Shown: positions 1 to 6,033 of the stretch, piece by piece | How the letters are laid out: the number at the start of each line of letters is the position of its first letter | How positions within the stretch are numbered: the first letter of the stretch is position 1 | Source of the DNA: Gemmatimonadota bacterium | GTDB taxonomy: Bacteria > Gemmatimonadota > Gemmatimonadetes > Gemmatimonadales > GWC2-71-9 | Length of the DNA stretch: 15,252 nt | NCBI GenBank assembly: GCA_003221985.1 | Contig: QHUQ01000123.1 | Coordinates: forward strand, 1 to 15,252 | Direction: 5' to 3' | The notes under the pieces: generated by a model | Databases searched by the model: none | What the model saw: only the letters and a program-made list of their open reading frames with translations | What the model was told of the DNA's origin: nothing | Program-made: the position numbers and the translations under genes

Positions 1-2
1 TG

Positions 3-173
3 ATCGACACGGCGGAGCGCGTGTTCGACAGCTCCCGCGAGGAAGCCGCCCCCCCGCACGTCGCCGTGCGCGCGGGCTACAGCGCCGCCCTCGCCGCCCA
101 AAAGATCTCGGCCCCGGCGTTGCTCGATCGTGCGCGCGAAGCGCTGGAGCAGTCGTCGGGCGAAGGCGGGTAA
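3..173 (+). CDS. C-terminal fragment of an unidentified protein
   Basis: An open frame enters from the left edge and stops at TAA 171-173, giving the last 56 residues of a protein. The fragment is rich in Ala, Arg and Glu and looks largely helical, with a stretch reading VAVRAGYSAALAAQKISAP, and ends in a Gly/Ser/Glu tail. No motif allows a family assignment. GC-rich third positions match the neighbouring genes and a probable terminator follows, which supports it being the true end of a gene. Function unknown. Confidence 0.5.
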   Translation: MDTAERVFDSSREEAAPPHVAVRAGYSAALAAQKISAPALLDRAREALEQSSGEGG

Positions 174-200
174 GACCAGGCCTATTGACTCGGCACCCGG

Positions 201-231
201 GCCGAGCGTACCGTGGGCTATGCGGCTTTTT
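201..231 (+). terminator. probable rho-independent terminator
   Basis: A GC-rich hairpin can be drawn from 201 to 226: GCC 201-203 pairs with GGC 224-226, GCGTA 206-210 pairs with TATGC 219-223 (one G-U), and CC 211-212 pairs with GG 216-217 around a three-base loop. It is followed at once by five T (227-231). There are two small bulges. It lies 27 bp after the stop of the partial gene and before the next start at 290. A competing 6-bp stem, CTCGGC 189-194 with GCCGAG 201-206, overlaps it. Confidence 0.45.
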
Positions 232-289
232 GTTCCCTCCTGCGGCCAGACGATGGTCACTATCAGCGGCATGTGCGGCATCTTGAAGC

Positions 290-637
290 ATGCCAGTCAC
301 CGCCAAATTGTCGCGGAAGTTCTACGAGACGTTCGGAGAGGATGTTACGAACGAGCTCGTGGAGTGGTTCAATAGCGTGGACGCGACTTACCGTAACGAC
401 CTGCGCGAGCTCAATGAGCTGAACTTCGGGCGCTTCGATGCCAAGCTCGAGCAGCGTCTGGCGGAACTCGATGCAAGATGGGTAGCCCGATTCGGAACCG
501 TTGACGGCCGTTTCGTCGGCTTCGACGCGAAACTTGAGCAGCGTTTGGCCGAACTGAAGAGCGATCTCGTGAAATGGATGTTCGCCTTCTGGGCTCCCAC
601 GGCGCTTGCCGTTGTAGCGCTGCTCTTTCGCAAATAG
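290..637 (+). CDS. small coiled-coil protein with C-terminal membrane helix
   Basis: A 115-residue protein of unknown function. Residues 1-45 are a charged helical segment (KFYETFGEDVTNELVEWFN), residues 46-94 predict as coiled coil, and residues about 96-112 (MFAFWAPTALAVVALLF) form one hydrophobic helix followed by RK, so it is probably a tail-anchored inner-membrane protein. The segment FDAKLEQRLAEL occurs twice, at residues 49-60 and 78-89, a 29-residue internal duplication that differs at synonymous sites. The ATG at 290 has no strong ribosome site. The downstream VanZ frame opens almost at its stop, so the two are probably cotranscribed. The layout recalls small coiled-coil membrane proteins (DUF1640-like), but I cannot assign it firmly. 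High confidence that it is a gene, low on role. Confidence 0.7.
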   Translation: MPVTAKLSRKFYETFGEDVTNELVEWFNSVDATYRNDLRELNELNFGRFDAKLEQRLAELDARWVARFGTVDGRFVGFDAKLEQRLAELKSDLVKWMFAFWAPTALAVVALLFRK

Positions 638-659
638 TCTGCTAAACAGGAATGCAGCT

Positions 660-1862
660 CTGCGATGGCTCGCCGTCGCAGTCTCGGCGCTCGCCATCCT
701 CGTCGCCACGCTGCGCTCGCAAGGCGGTGCGCTCCCGCCCGGCTGGTCCTTCAGCATCACCTCCGGCGACGCCGCCCTCGCCGAGCTGATCCAGAACCTC
801 CTCCTCTTCATCCCGCTTGGCGTCTCCCTCACCCTCGCCGGCGTGCGGCCGCGGCGCGCCATCGCCCTCGGCGCGCTGCTCTCGTGCGCGGTCGAATTCG
901 CGCAGCAATGGATCCCGGGCCGGGACCCCAGTACCGGCGACATCCTGTGCAACTCGATCAGCACCGCGCTCGGCGTCGCCCTGGCGCGGTTCGCGCCGCG
1001 CTGGCTCACCACCACGCCGCGCCGCAGCGCCTGGCAAGCGCTCGCGGCCGCTGTCGTCGCCGTGCTGACATGGATCGGCACGGGCGCCGTCGTGCGCCAG
1101 GCATTCCCGCCCCCACCCTACCACGAAGTCAAGGCGCCCGCCTTCGACTACTGGGCCCGGTATGAGGGAGCGGTGCTGTGGTCGAACTTCGCCCTCGGGC
1201 CGTTGAGCGTCCGCGCGGTCGCGCCCGCTCACCCTCCGGACCGCGAATCACCGCTCGTCGCGGTGCTGGACGCGCGCGCCGTCGAGGTGTTTATCCTCTC
1301 CATGGACGGCCACGATCTCGCGCTGCGCTATCGCATGCCCGCGATCAACTGGAAGCTCGAGACGCCCGACCTGCGCTGGCGTGGCGCCTTCGCCGCCATC
1401 GCGCCCGGCGACACCTTCACCGCCGTGGCGACCTACCATGCCAAACAGATCTGCCTGTGGTTGAACGACGCGAAGCGGTGCGGCTTCGGCTACACAATCG
1501 GCGACGGCTGGAAGCTGATCTTCTACCCGCGGCGCTGGCCGGGCTGGATGCTGACGGTGATCAATGTGTTATGGATTGCTGGCTGTGTTATCGGAGTCGG
1601 TTTTTGGGCGGGAAGCGCGGCAACTACGACGGTAAAGGACGGTAAGGGACGGTATGAGACGGTAATGGCTCGGATCGCGATCGGGATCGTGCTGTTTGGG
1701 TTAGTGTTCGTCCCCTACTTCATGGGAATGAAGGGGACGTCCCTGTGGGAATGGATTGGTGCGTTGGGCGGGATCGAAGCTGGTCTCGTGATGGGGAACA
1801 GGTTTCACCGCCGTTTTACGGACGCGGAGCTATCCGATACACGTTCCCGCTCAACTGCATGA
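660..1862 (+). CDS. VanZ-family membrane protein with extra extracytoplasmic domain
   Basis: The VanZ-like core reads ELIQNLLLFIPLGVSLTLAG, then CAVEFAQQWIPGRDPSTGDI and LCNSISTALGVALA, the family pattern of an NxLLFxPLG helix, an (I/V)ExxQ motif and an R/D-rich loop before DxxxN. A further helix (about residues 121-142) is followed by some 140 residues resembling a concanavalin/LamG-like beta domain, and then by two or three C-terminal helices (GWMLTVINVLWIAGCVIGVG; IAIGIVLFGLVFVPYFMGM). VanZ proteins are integral membrane proteins, one of which gives teicoplanin resistance; their biochemical role is unclear. The frame is open from 618, but the only GTG (843) would delete the first two core helices and there is no in-frame ATG. 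I place the start at CTG 660, eight bases after AGGA (648-651), tentatively. It holds a 10-bp tandem repeat (1628-1667) and overlaps the convergent dehydrogenase gene by 47 bp. Confidence 0.75.
   Translation: MRWLAVAVSALAILVATLRSQGGALPPGWSFSITSGDAALAELIQNLLLFIPLGVSLTLAGVRPRRAIALGALLSCAVEFAQQWIPGRDPSTGDILCNSISTALGVALARFAPRWLTTTPRRSAWQALAAAVVAVLTWIGTGAVVRQAFPPPPYHEVKAPAFDYWARYEGAVLWSNFALGPLSVRAVAPAHPPDRESPLVAVLDARAVEVFILSMDGHDLALRYRMPAINWKLETPDLRWRGAFAAIAPGDTFTAVATYHAKQICLWLNDAKRCGFGYTIGDGWKLIFYPRRWPGWMLTVINVLWIAGCVIGVGFWAGSAATTTVKDGKGRYETVMARIAIGIVLFGLVFVPYFMGMKGTSLWEWIGALGGIEAGLVMGNRFHRRFTDAELSDTRSRSTA
1628..1667 (+). repeat. four-copy 10-bp tandem repeat inside the VanZ gene
   Basis: Four consecutive 10-bp units sharing GACGGTA: GACGGTAAAG, GACGGTAAGG, GACGGTATGA and GACGGTAATG. 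They encode the polar linker between the last hydrophobic segments of the VanZ-family protein. Because 10 is not a multiple of three, gain or loss of one unit would shift the reading frame. Confidence 0.8.
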
Positions 1863-2976
1863 TGTAAAGCTCCCCCTTCGCGTCCTGGCCAAACGAGCTG
1901 ATGTTCGGCCCCGGCGAGAGCAGCCCCGACCAATCGAAGACTCCGGTCCCACCCGGATAGGCAATGCTGTGGACGTCGCCATTGCAGAAGTCGGCGTAAA
2001 AATACTGACCCCGCATCACCGCAAACGTGTTGCCACGATAGACGTAGCCGCCCGTGATGGCGCACGCGCCGAACTGATGCGGATACTCCAGCACCGGTAA
2101 CACGCTGTGCGTGGAGTCGCACGGCGCGCTGGGATAACAGTGTTTCCCTTCCATGATATTCCAGCCGAAATTCGCCGCTCGGCCACGCGGCACGGCCGTC
2201 GGGGATATGTCCACTTCCTCCCAGGATCCCTGTCCCACATCCGCGATGTAGAGATCGCCGTTCTGGCGATCGAACGAAAAGCGCCACGGATTGCGGAGCC
2301 CGTAGGACCAAACCTCCGGCGCGAAGCTCGTATCGTCGTTGAACGGATTGTCCGCCGGGATCGCGTAGCCAGTCGCCACGTTGACGTCCAGGTGCAGCAG
2401 CTTGCCGAGCAGCACGTGCTTGTTTTGCCCGTTGCCGTTCGGATCGCCGCCCCCTCCCCCGTCCCCCGTCCCCACCCACAACATTCCGTCGGGGCCAAAC
2501 TGGAGCTGGCCGCCGTTGTGATTGTCCTGACCGGGATGCGCGAGCCTGAGCACCGTGTCGGCCGTCGCCTCGTCGGCGCTGTCGGGATCGCTCGACACGG
2601 TGTAGCGCACGATGCGAATGTCGCCCGCGAGATTGGTGTAATAGACGTAGAACTGCCCGTTCGACGCGTACAGCGGATGGAACGCGACGCTCAACAGCCC
2701 GCGCTCGCCGCTGGTGGAGACCCGGCCCGACAAATCGAGGAACGGACGCGCGCGGACGGTGTCGTTGTGCAGCACGCGAATCGCGCCGCCCCTCTCCACG
2801 ACGAACAGCCGCTGCGAATCGGCGGGCGGCGACGTGAGGTAGACAGGACTCGAGAAATTGTCGATCAGATGCAGCGACGGCGTGCCGGGCGGCGGCGGCG
2901 GCGGCGGTGGGTGCGAGTCGATCCAGCCGCTGCACGCCGCCACGAGAACGAGGCAGAACGGTAGCAGTCGCTGCAT
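1816..2976 (-). CDS. PQQ-dependent sugar dehydrogenase (soluble GDH-like), lipoprotein, copy 2
   Basis: A 386-residue member of the glucose/sorbosone dehydrogenase (GSDH) beta-propeller family, which oxidises aldoses outside the cytoplasm with pyrroloquinoline quinone. The signal peptide ends in the lipobox LVAAC (Cys15), so it is a lipoprotein; eight prolines (23-30) tether it. Family motifs: DNHNGGQLQFGPDG with the probable catalytic His153, the Asp/Gly-rich GDGGGGGDPNGNG calcium-loop region, and LRNPWRFSFDRQNGDLYIAD with the Arg-Asn pair (228-229) that contacts PQQ in the family, then GGYVYRG. I choose ATG 2976 because GGGGAG (2988-2983) sits six bases before it; the TTG at 2982 is too close to that site. 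It starts two bases after the stop of the upstream paralogue, so the two are cotranscribed. The true sugar substrate cannot be read from sequence. Confidence 0.88.
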   Translation of the reverse strand: MQRLLPFCLVLVAACSGWIDSHPPPPPPPPGTPSLHLIDNFSSPVYLTSPPADSQRLFVVERGGAIRVLHNDTVRARPFLDLSGRVSTSGERGLLSVAFHPLYASNGQFYVYYTNLAGDIRIVRYTVSSDPDSADEATADTVLRLAHPGQDNHNGGQLQFGPDGMLWVGTGDGGGGGDPNGNGQNKHVLLGKLLHLDVNVATGYAIPADNPFNDDTSFAPEVWSYGLRNPWRFSFDRQNGDLYIADVGQGSWEEVDISPTAVPRGRAANFGWNIMEGKHCYPSAPCDSTHSVLPVLEYPHQFGACAITGGYVYRGNTFAVMRGQYFYADFCNGDVHSIAYPGGTGVFDWSGLLSPGPNISSFGQDAKGELYIMQLSGNVYRIAPRP

Positions 2977-2978
2977 GC

Positions 2979-4211
2979 TCAACTCCCCGGCACGATGCGG
3001 TACACCGTGCCACCGTAGGTCATGATGTACAGCTCGCCGCGCGCATCTTCGCCGAATGAGACGATGCCGCCGCCCCCCCCGCCGCCCGACGCGAGCGCCG
3101 GCCAGTCGCGGCTCTGTGTCGCCACGCCACCGCTGTACGTGAAGCTGCGGACGAAGCCGGCACAGTAGTCGGCGTACAGGTAACGACCCGTAAGCTGCGT
3201 CACCCGCGTGCCGCGATAGACGTAGCCGCCCTGCACGTCGCAGGCGCCGTTGGTGTGGGCGTACTCGATCACCGGCATGGTGAATCCTGTCGGGCTACAG
3301 CTCGTCACGCAGTGCGTCCCTTCCATAATACTCCAGCCGTAGTTCAACCCTTTCGCCGCATTAGGCGCCGCGGCGACGTCGACCTCTTCCCAGGAGTTAT
3401 CGCCGACGTCCGCGATGTAGAGATCGCCCGTCGCGCGGTCGAACGAGAAGCGCCACGGATTACGGAAGCCCCACGCCCACACTTCAGGCGGAAACGAGGT
3501 ATCGTCCACGAACGGATTGTCAGCGGGTACCACGTACGACGTAGCACCGTTTACGTCGATGCGCAGGATCTTCCCATTCATAGTGTGGTGACGCTGGCCG
3601 TTCTGGAGCGGATCGCCGCAGCAGCCGCCGTCGCCGAGCGACACGTACAGCATGCCGTCGGGACCGAACTGCAGCTGGCCGCCGTGGTGATTGCCGAACG
3701 GCAGGGTCGTCCCCGCGATCGGATGCGGCACCGCGAGGATCGTATCCGCCGCGGATTCGTCCGCGCTGTCGGGGTTGGAGGAGACGAGATACCGCACCAC
3801 GCGAATGTCGCCATCCAGATTGGTGAAGAAGACGTAGAACTTGCCGTTGGTCGCGTACTGCGGGTGAAACGCCATGCTGTAGAGCCCGTTCTCGTCCGCC
3901 GAGCTCATCTTGCCGACGATGTCGAGGAACGGGCGCGCCTGGAGCACGTCGTGCTTGAGCAGGCGGATCCGGCCGATGCGCTCCGTCACGAACAGCCGTC
4001 CCGTGTCGCCGGGCGGCGCCGCCAGGAACGTCGGGTTGGTGAAATCGCCGACCGCATGGAGCACCGGCGCGCCGGGCGGGGGCGGCGGCGGTGGTGGAGG
4101 CGGCGGGGGTGGTTTGTACGGTGACGTGAACCAATCGGCGCAGGCCGCGAGAAGCAGGGGCACGCCTATGGCGTGCCGCAACAGCAGAAGCAGCAACGTT
4201 CCTTTCTTCAT
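2979..4211 (-). CDS. PQQ-dependent sugar dehydrogenase (soluble GDH-like), lipoprotein, copy 1
   Basis: A 410-residue paralogue of the next gene. The signal peptide ends in LLLAAC (lipidated Cys24), followed by a run of 13 prolines (34-46) and the GSDH propeller. Diagnostic segments are GNHHGGQLQFGPDGMLYVSL (catalytic His about 175), FRNPWRFSFDRATGDLYIAD (Arg250-Asn251) and GGYVYRG. It probably oxidises a sugar or related alcohol in the periplasm or at the membrane with PQQ and Ca2+. Oddities compared with the paralogue: a vicinal Cys pair (196-197) in the loop after the catalytic strand, and a run of seven glycines (376-382) encoded over a C8 homopolymer on the plus strand (3073-3080). Its ATG overlaps the hflX stop by four bases (ATGA), and GAGG lies just upstream, so it is translationally coupled within the operon. 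Confidence 0.88.
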   Translation of the reverse strand: MKKGTLLLLLLRHAIGVPLLLAACADWFTSPYKPPPPPPPPPPPPPGAPVLHAVGDFTNPTFLAAPPGDTGRLFVTERIGRIRLLKHDVLQARPFLDIVGKMSSADENGLYSMAFHPQYATNGKFYVFFTNLDGDIRVVRYLVSSNPDSADESAADTILAVPHPIAGTTLPFGNHHGGQLQFGPDGMLYVSLGDGGCCGDPLQNGQRHHTMNGKILRIDVNGATSYVVPADNPFVDDTSFPPEVWAWGFRNPWRFSFDRATGDLYIADVGDNSWEEVDVAAAPNAAKGLNYGWSIMEGTHCVTSCSPTGFTMPVIEYAHTNGACDVQGGYVYRGTRVTQLTGRYLYADYCAGFVRSFTYSGGVATQSRDWPALASGGGGGGGIVSFGEDARGELYIMTYGGTVYRIVPGS

Positions 4212-5545
4212 CCCAGCACCACCTCGACCCCCTCCCGCCGCAGTTTTCCGAGCACGCGCGCCTCGATCCGCGCCCTGAGCGTGACCACGCCGTTCGTCTG
4301 CTCCTGATGCAGAATCTCGGCGTCGCGGTGCAAAGCCGCGAGCAGCTTGCCGTTCGAGACTGGAACGCGAATCTCGGCGATGGGACGCAGCGCTTGGGCC
4401 GAGGTGCGGAGCGCGAGGCGGAGATCGTCGACACCCAAATGCGGAATGTGAAATGCGGAATGCGAAATTGTGGAGGTCAGGATCGCGTGTGGGTAACTTT
4501 CCCGAACCAGGGCGAGAAACGCATCGGGATCGGGTAGCAAATCGGCTTTGTTGAACACGTAGATCGTGCGTTTGCGCTCGACACCAGCCTTGTTATTTCG
4601 CATTCCGAATTCCGCATTTCGCATTTCTTTCTCAACGACGTCGAGCTGCTCTTCCCAACCGGGGTGGCTTGCGTCGATCACGTGCAACAGCAGGTCCGCA
4701 TCCTCGGCCTCTTCCAACGTCGCCCGGAACGACGCGACGAGATGGTGCGGGAGCTTGCGGATGAATCCGACCGTATCGGTGAGGCGATAGCGATAGCCGT
4801 CGCCCACGTCCACCTCTCGGGCCAGCGTATCCACCGTCGCGAACAACCGGTCCTCGATGAACACGTCTTGGCCCGAGAGCGCCTTCAGCAGACTCGACTT
4901 GCCGGCGTTGGTGTAGCCGACCAGCGCCGCGGTCGGCAGGTCGCGCCGTCCCTGGCGCTGATTGGCGCGATGCTCGGCGACGTCCTTCAGCCGTTTCTTG
5001 TGCGCGGCGATCTTGCGGCGAATCACCCGGCGGTCGGTTTCGAGCTGGGTTTCGCCCGGTCCCCGCAGGCCGATGCCGCCGCGGATACGCGACAGGTGGG
5101 TCCACATCCGTGTCAGCCGCGGCAGCAGATACTCGAGCTGCGCCAGCTCTACCTGCAGCTTCGCCTCGTGGCTGCGCGCGCGCGTCGCGAAGATGTCGAG
5201 AATCACCTCGGTGCGATCCATGACGCGCACGCCGAGGCTCTTTTCCAATTTCACGCCTTGTACCGGGGTGAGACTCTCATCGAACAGCAGCAAGGTGGCA
5301 TGCGAATCTTTCAGATCGTCTTTGAGCGATTCGACCTTCCCCTGGCCGATGTAGAAGTTGGGCGTGGGGGCATCGATGCGCTGGATGGTCTTGCCGATCA
5401 CCTCGGCGCCGGCGGTGTCCGCCAGGCGCTCCAGCTCCTCGAGGTGCTCGTCGACGTGCAGCGCGTCGTCGGAGCCCTTGCGAGGGGCGCCAACCAGAAA
5501 GGCCCGCTCCACGGGGGATTGGATCTCGATCAACCGACGGGTCAC
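4208..5545 (-). CDS. hflX: ribosome-associated GTPase HflX
   Basis: A 445-residue HflX. The N-terminal domain has YIGQGKVESLK and LFDESLTPVQGVKLEKSLGV; the linker has RTEVILDIFATRARSHEAKL and GGIGLRGPGETQLETDRR; the G domain has G1 GYTNAGKS (210-217), G2 FATVDT (235-240), G3 DTVG (257-260) and G4 NKAD (332-335). HflX binds the 50S subunit and splits or rescues stalled ribosomes in GTP-dependent fashion. The start is GTG 5545, overlapping the LEA14-like gene stop (GTGA), with GGAAG eight bases upstream. Two short insertions, MRNAEFGMRNN (308-318) and ISHSAFHIPH (360-369), are encoded by opposite copies of a dispersed-type repeat; the second replaces the usual G5 'SAxxGxG' region. The family call is secure; GTPase activity with a rebuilt G5 loop is not. 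Confidence 0.95.
   Translation of the reverse strand: MTRRLIEIQSPVERAFLVGAPRKGSDDALHVDEHLEELERLADTAGAEVIGKTIQRIDAPTPNFYIGQGKVESLKDDLKDSHATLLLFDESLTPVQGVKLEKSLGVRVMDRTEVILDIFATRARSHEAKLQVELAQLEYLLPRLTRMWTHLSRIRGGIGLRGPGETQLETDRRVIRRKIAAHKKRLKDVAEHRANQRQGRRDLPTAALVGYTNAGKSSLLKALSGQDVFIEDRLFATVDTLAREVDVGDGYRYRLTDTVGFIRKLPHHLVASFRATLEEAEDADLLLHVIDASHPGWEEQLDVVEKEMRNAEFGMRNNKAGVERKRTIYVFNKADLLPDPDAFLALVRESYPHAILTSTISHSAFHIPHLGVDDLRLALRTSAQALRPIAEIRVPVSNGKLLAALHRDAEILHQEQTNGVVTLRARIEARVLGKLRREGVEVVLG
4437..4469 (+). repeat. 33-bp intragenic repeat, copy A (inverted relative to copy B)
   Basis: Two tandem 14-bp units, AAATGCGGAATGTG (4437-4450) and AAATGCGGAATGCG (4451-4464), plus a partial third (AAATT). 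It lies on the strand opposite to hflX coding and is translated there as HSAFHIPH. Its AT-rich composition contrasts with the surrounding GC-rich gene, which suggests an inserted mini-repeat. Confidence 0.8.
4595..4627 (-). repeat. 33-bp intragenic repeat, copy B
   Basis: On the minus strand this reads as an AAATGCG unit, then AAATGCGGAATTCGG, then AATGCGAAAT, clearly the same repeat family as copy A but in the hflX coding direction, giving MRNAEFGMRN. Copies A and B face each other across 125 bp and could pair as an imperfect long-range hairpin in the hflX mRNA. Confidence 0.8.
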
Positions 5546-6024
5546 GGAATGAGCTTCCGCAGCGGCACGTTGCCCTTGCTCTTCAACTGTACCCTACGTT
5601 CCCCCAGGGGTGTATCCAGTATCACAGCCCCGGTGATTCCATAGGGCAATTCTTGCGACTGCAACAGTGAGCGGGCCGCCGCGCCCACCCCCGCCCAGGT
5701 AAACCGCACGGGCATGATCACGCGGCTATGGTTTTGCGGGGATAGATCCAGGGGTTTGTCTATAAGGGCTTCCCCGAAGTCCGTGCTGGCCAGCTCCAAA
5801 CCGACCTCGAGCCGCGTGCTGCGCAACCGATACTGATTCGGATTGTACACATCGAACACGAGGTCGAGCGTGCCGCCACTCAAGCCCATGCCGGTGACAT
5901 TGATTTGCTGCAGCTCGATTTGCGGGCTCTCGAACTTGAGCGCGTTCCGCAGCGTCGCGCACGCCGTCACCACACCGGCGAGCAACGCGAGAGTCCTTGC
6001 GGTTGGCATCACAGCCCGTAACAT
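5542..6024 (-). CDS. LEA14/WHy-domain lipoprotein
   Basis: A 160-residue protein with a short hydrophobic leader ending in VVTAC (Cys22 from the first ATG), a plausible lipobox, followed by a domain with the pattern of LEA type-2 (water stress and hypersensitive response, WHy) proteins: ELQQINVTGMGLSGGTLDLV, FDVYNPNQYRLRSTRLEVGL and RFTWAGVG. Family members are beta-sandwich proteins linked to desiccation and envelope stress; the molecular role is unknown. A second ATG at 6009 (MPTARTLALL) is an equally good start and gives a tidier signal peptide. It is first in the operon with hflX and two sugar dehydrogenases, overlapping hflX by four bases. No clear ribosome site precedes either ATG. Confidence 0.8.
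   Translation of the reverse strand: MLRAVMPTARTLALLAGVVTACATLRNALKFESPQIELQQINVTGMGLSGGTLDLVFDVYNPNQYRLRSTRLEVGLELASTDFGEALIDKPLDLSPQNHSRVIMPVRFTWAGVGAAARSLLQSQELPYGITGAVILDTPLGERRVQLKSKGNVPLRKLIP
5997..6024 (+). promoter_or_regulatory. candidate promoter for the receiver/GGDEF gene
   Basis: TTGCGG (5997-6002), a 16-bp spacer, then TAACAT (6019-6024), matching the sigma-70 consensus at 3/6 and 4/6. The -10 ends nine bases before GTG 6034, so the transcript would be leaderless or nearly so, which would explain the absence of a ribosome site. It lies inside the start of the LEA14-like gene. Weak consensus; prediction only. Confidence 0.3.
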
Positions 6025-6033
6025 AACGCACCC

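Noticed and set aside
263..1081. Minus-strand open frame (272 residues) opposite the coiled-coil and VanZ genes
   Set aside because: Low-complexity translation without motifs; the plus-strand genes have clear membrane and repeat features.
4664..5644. Long plus-strand open frame (326 residues) opposite hflX
   Set aside because: Mirror frame of a conserved gene in GC-rich DNA; no motif, and hflX is certain.
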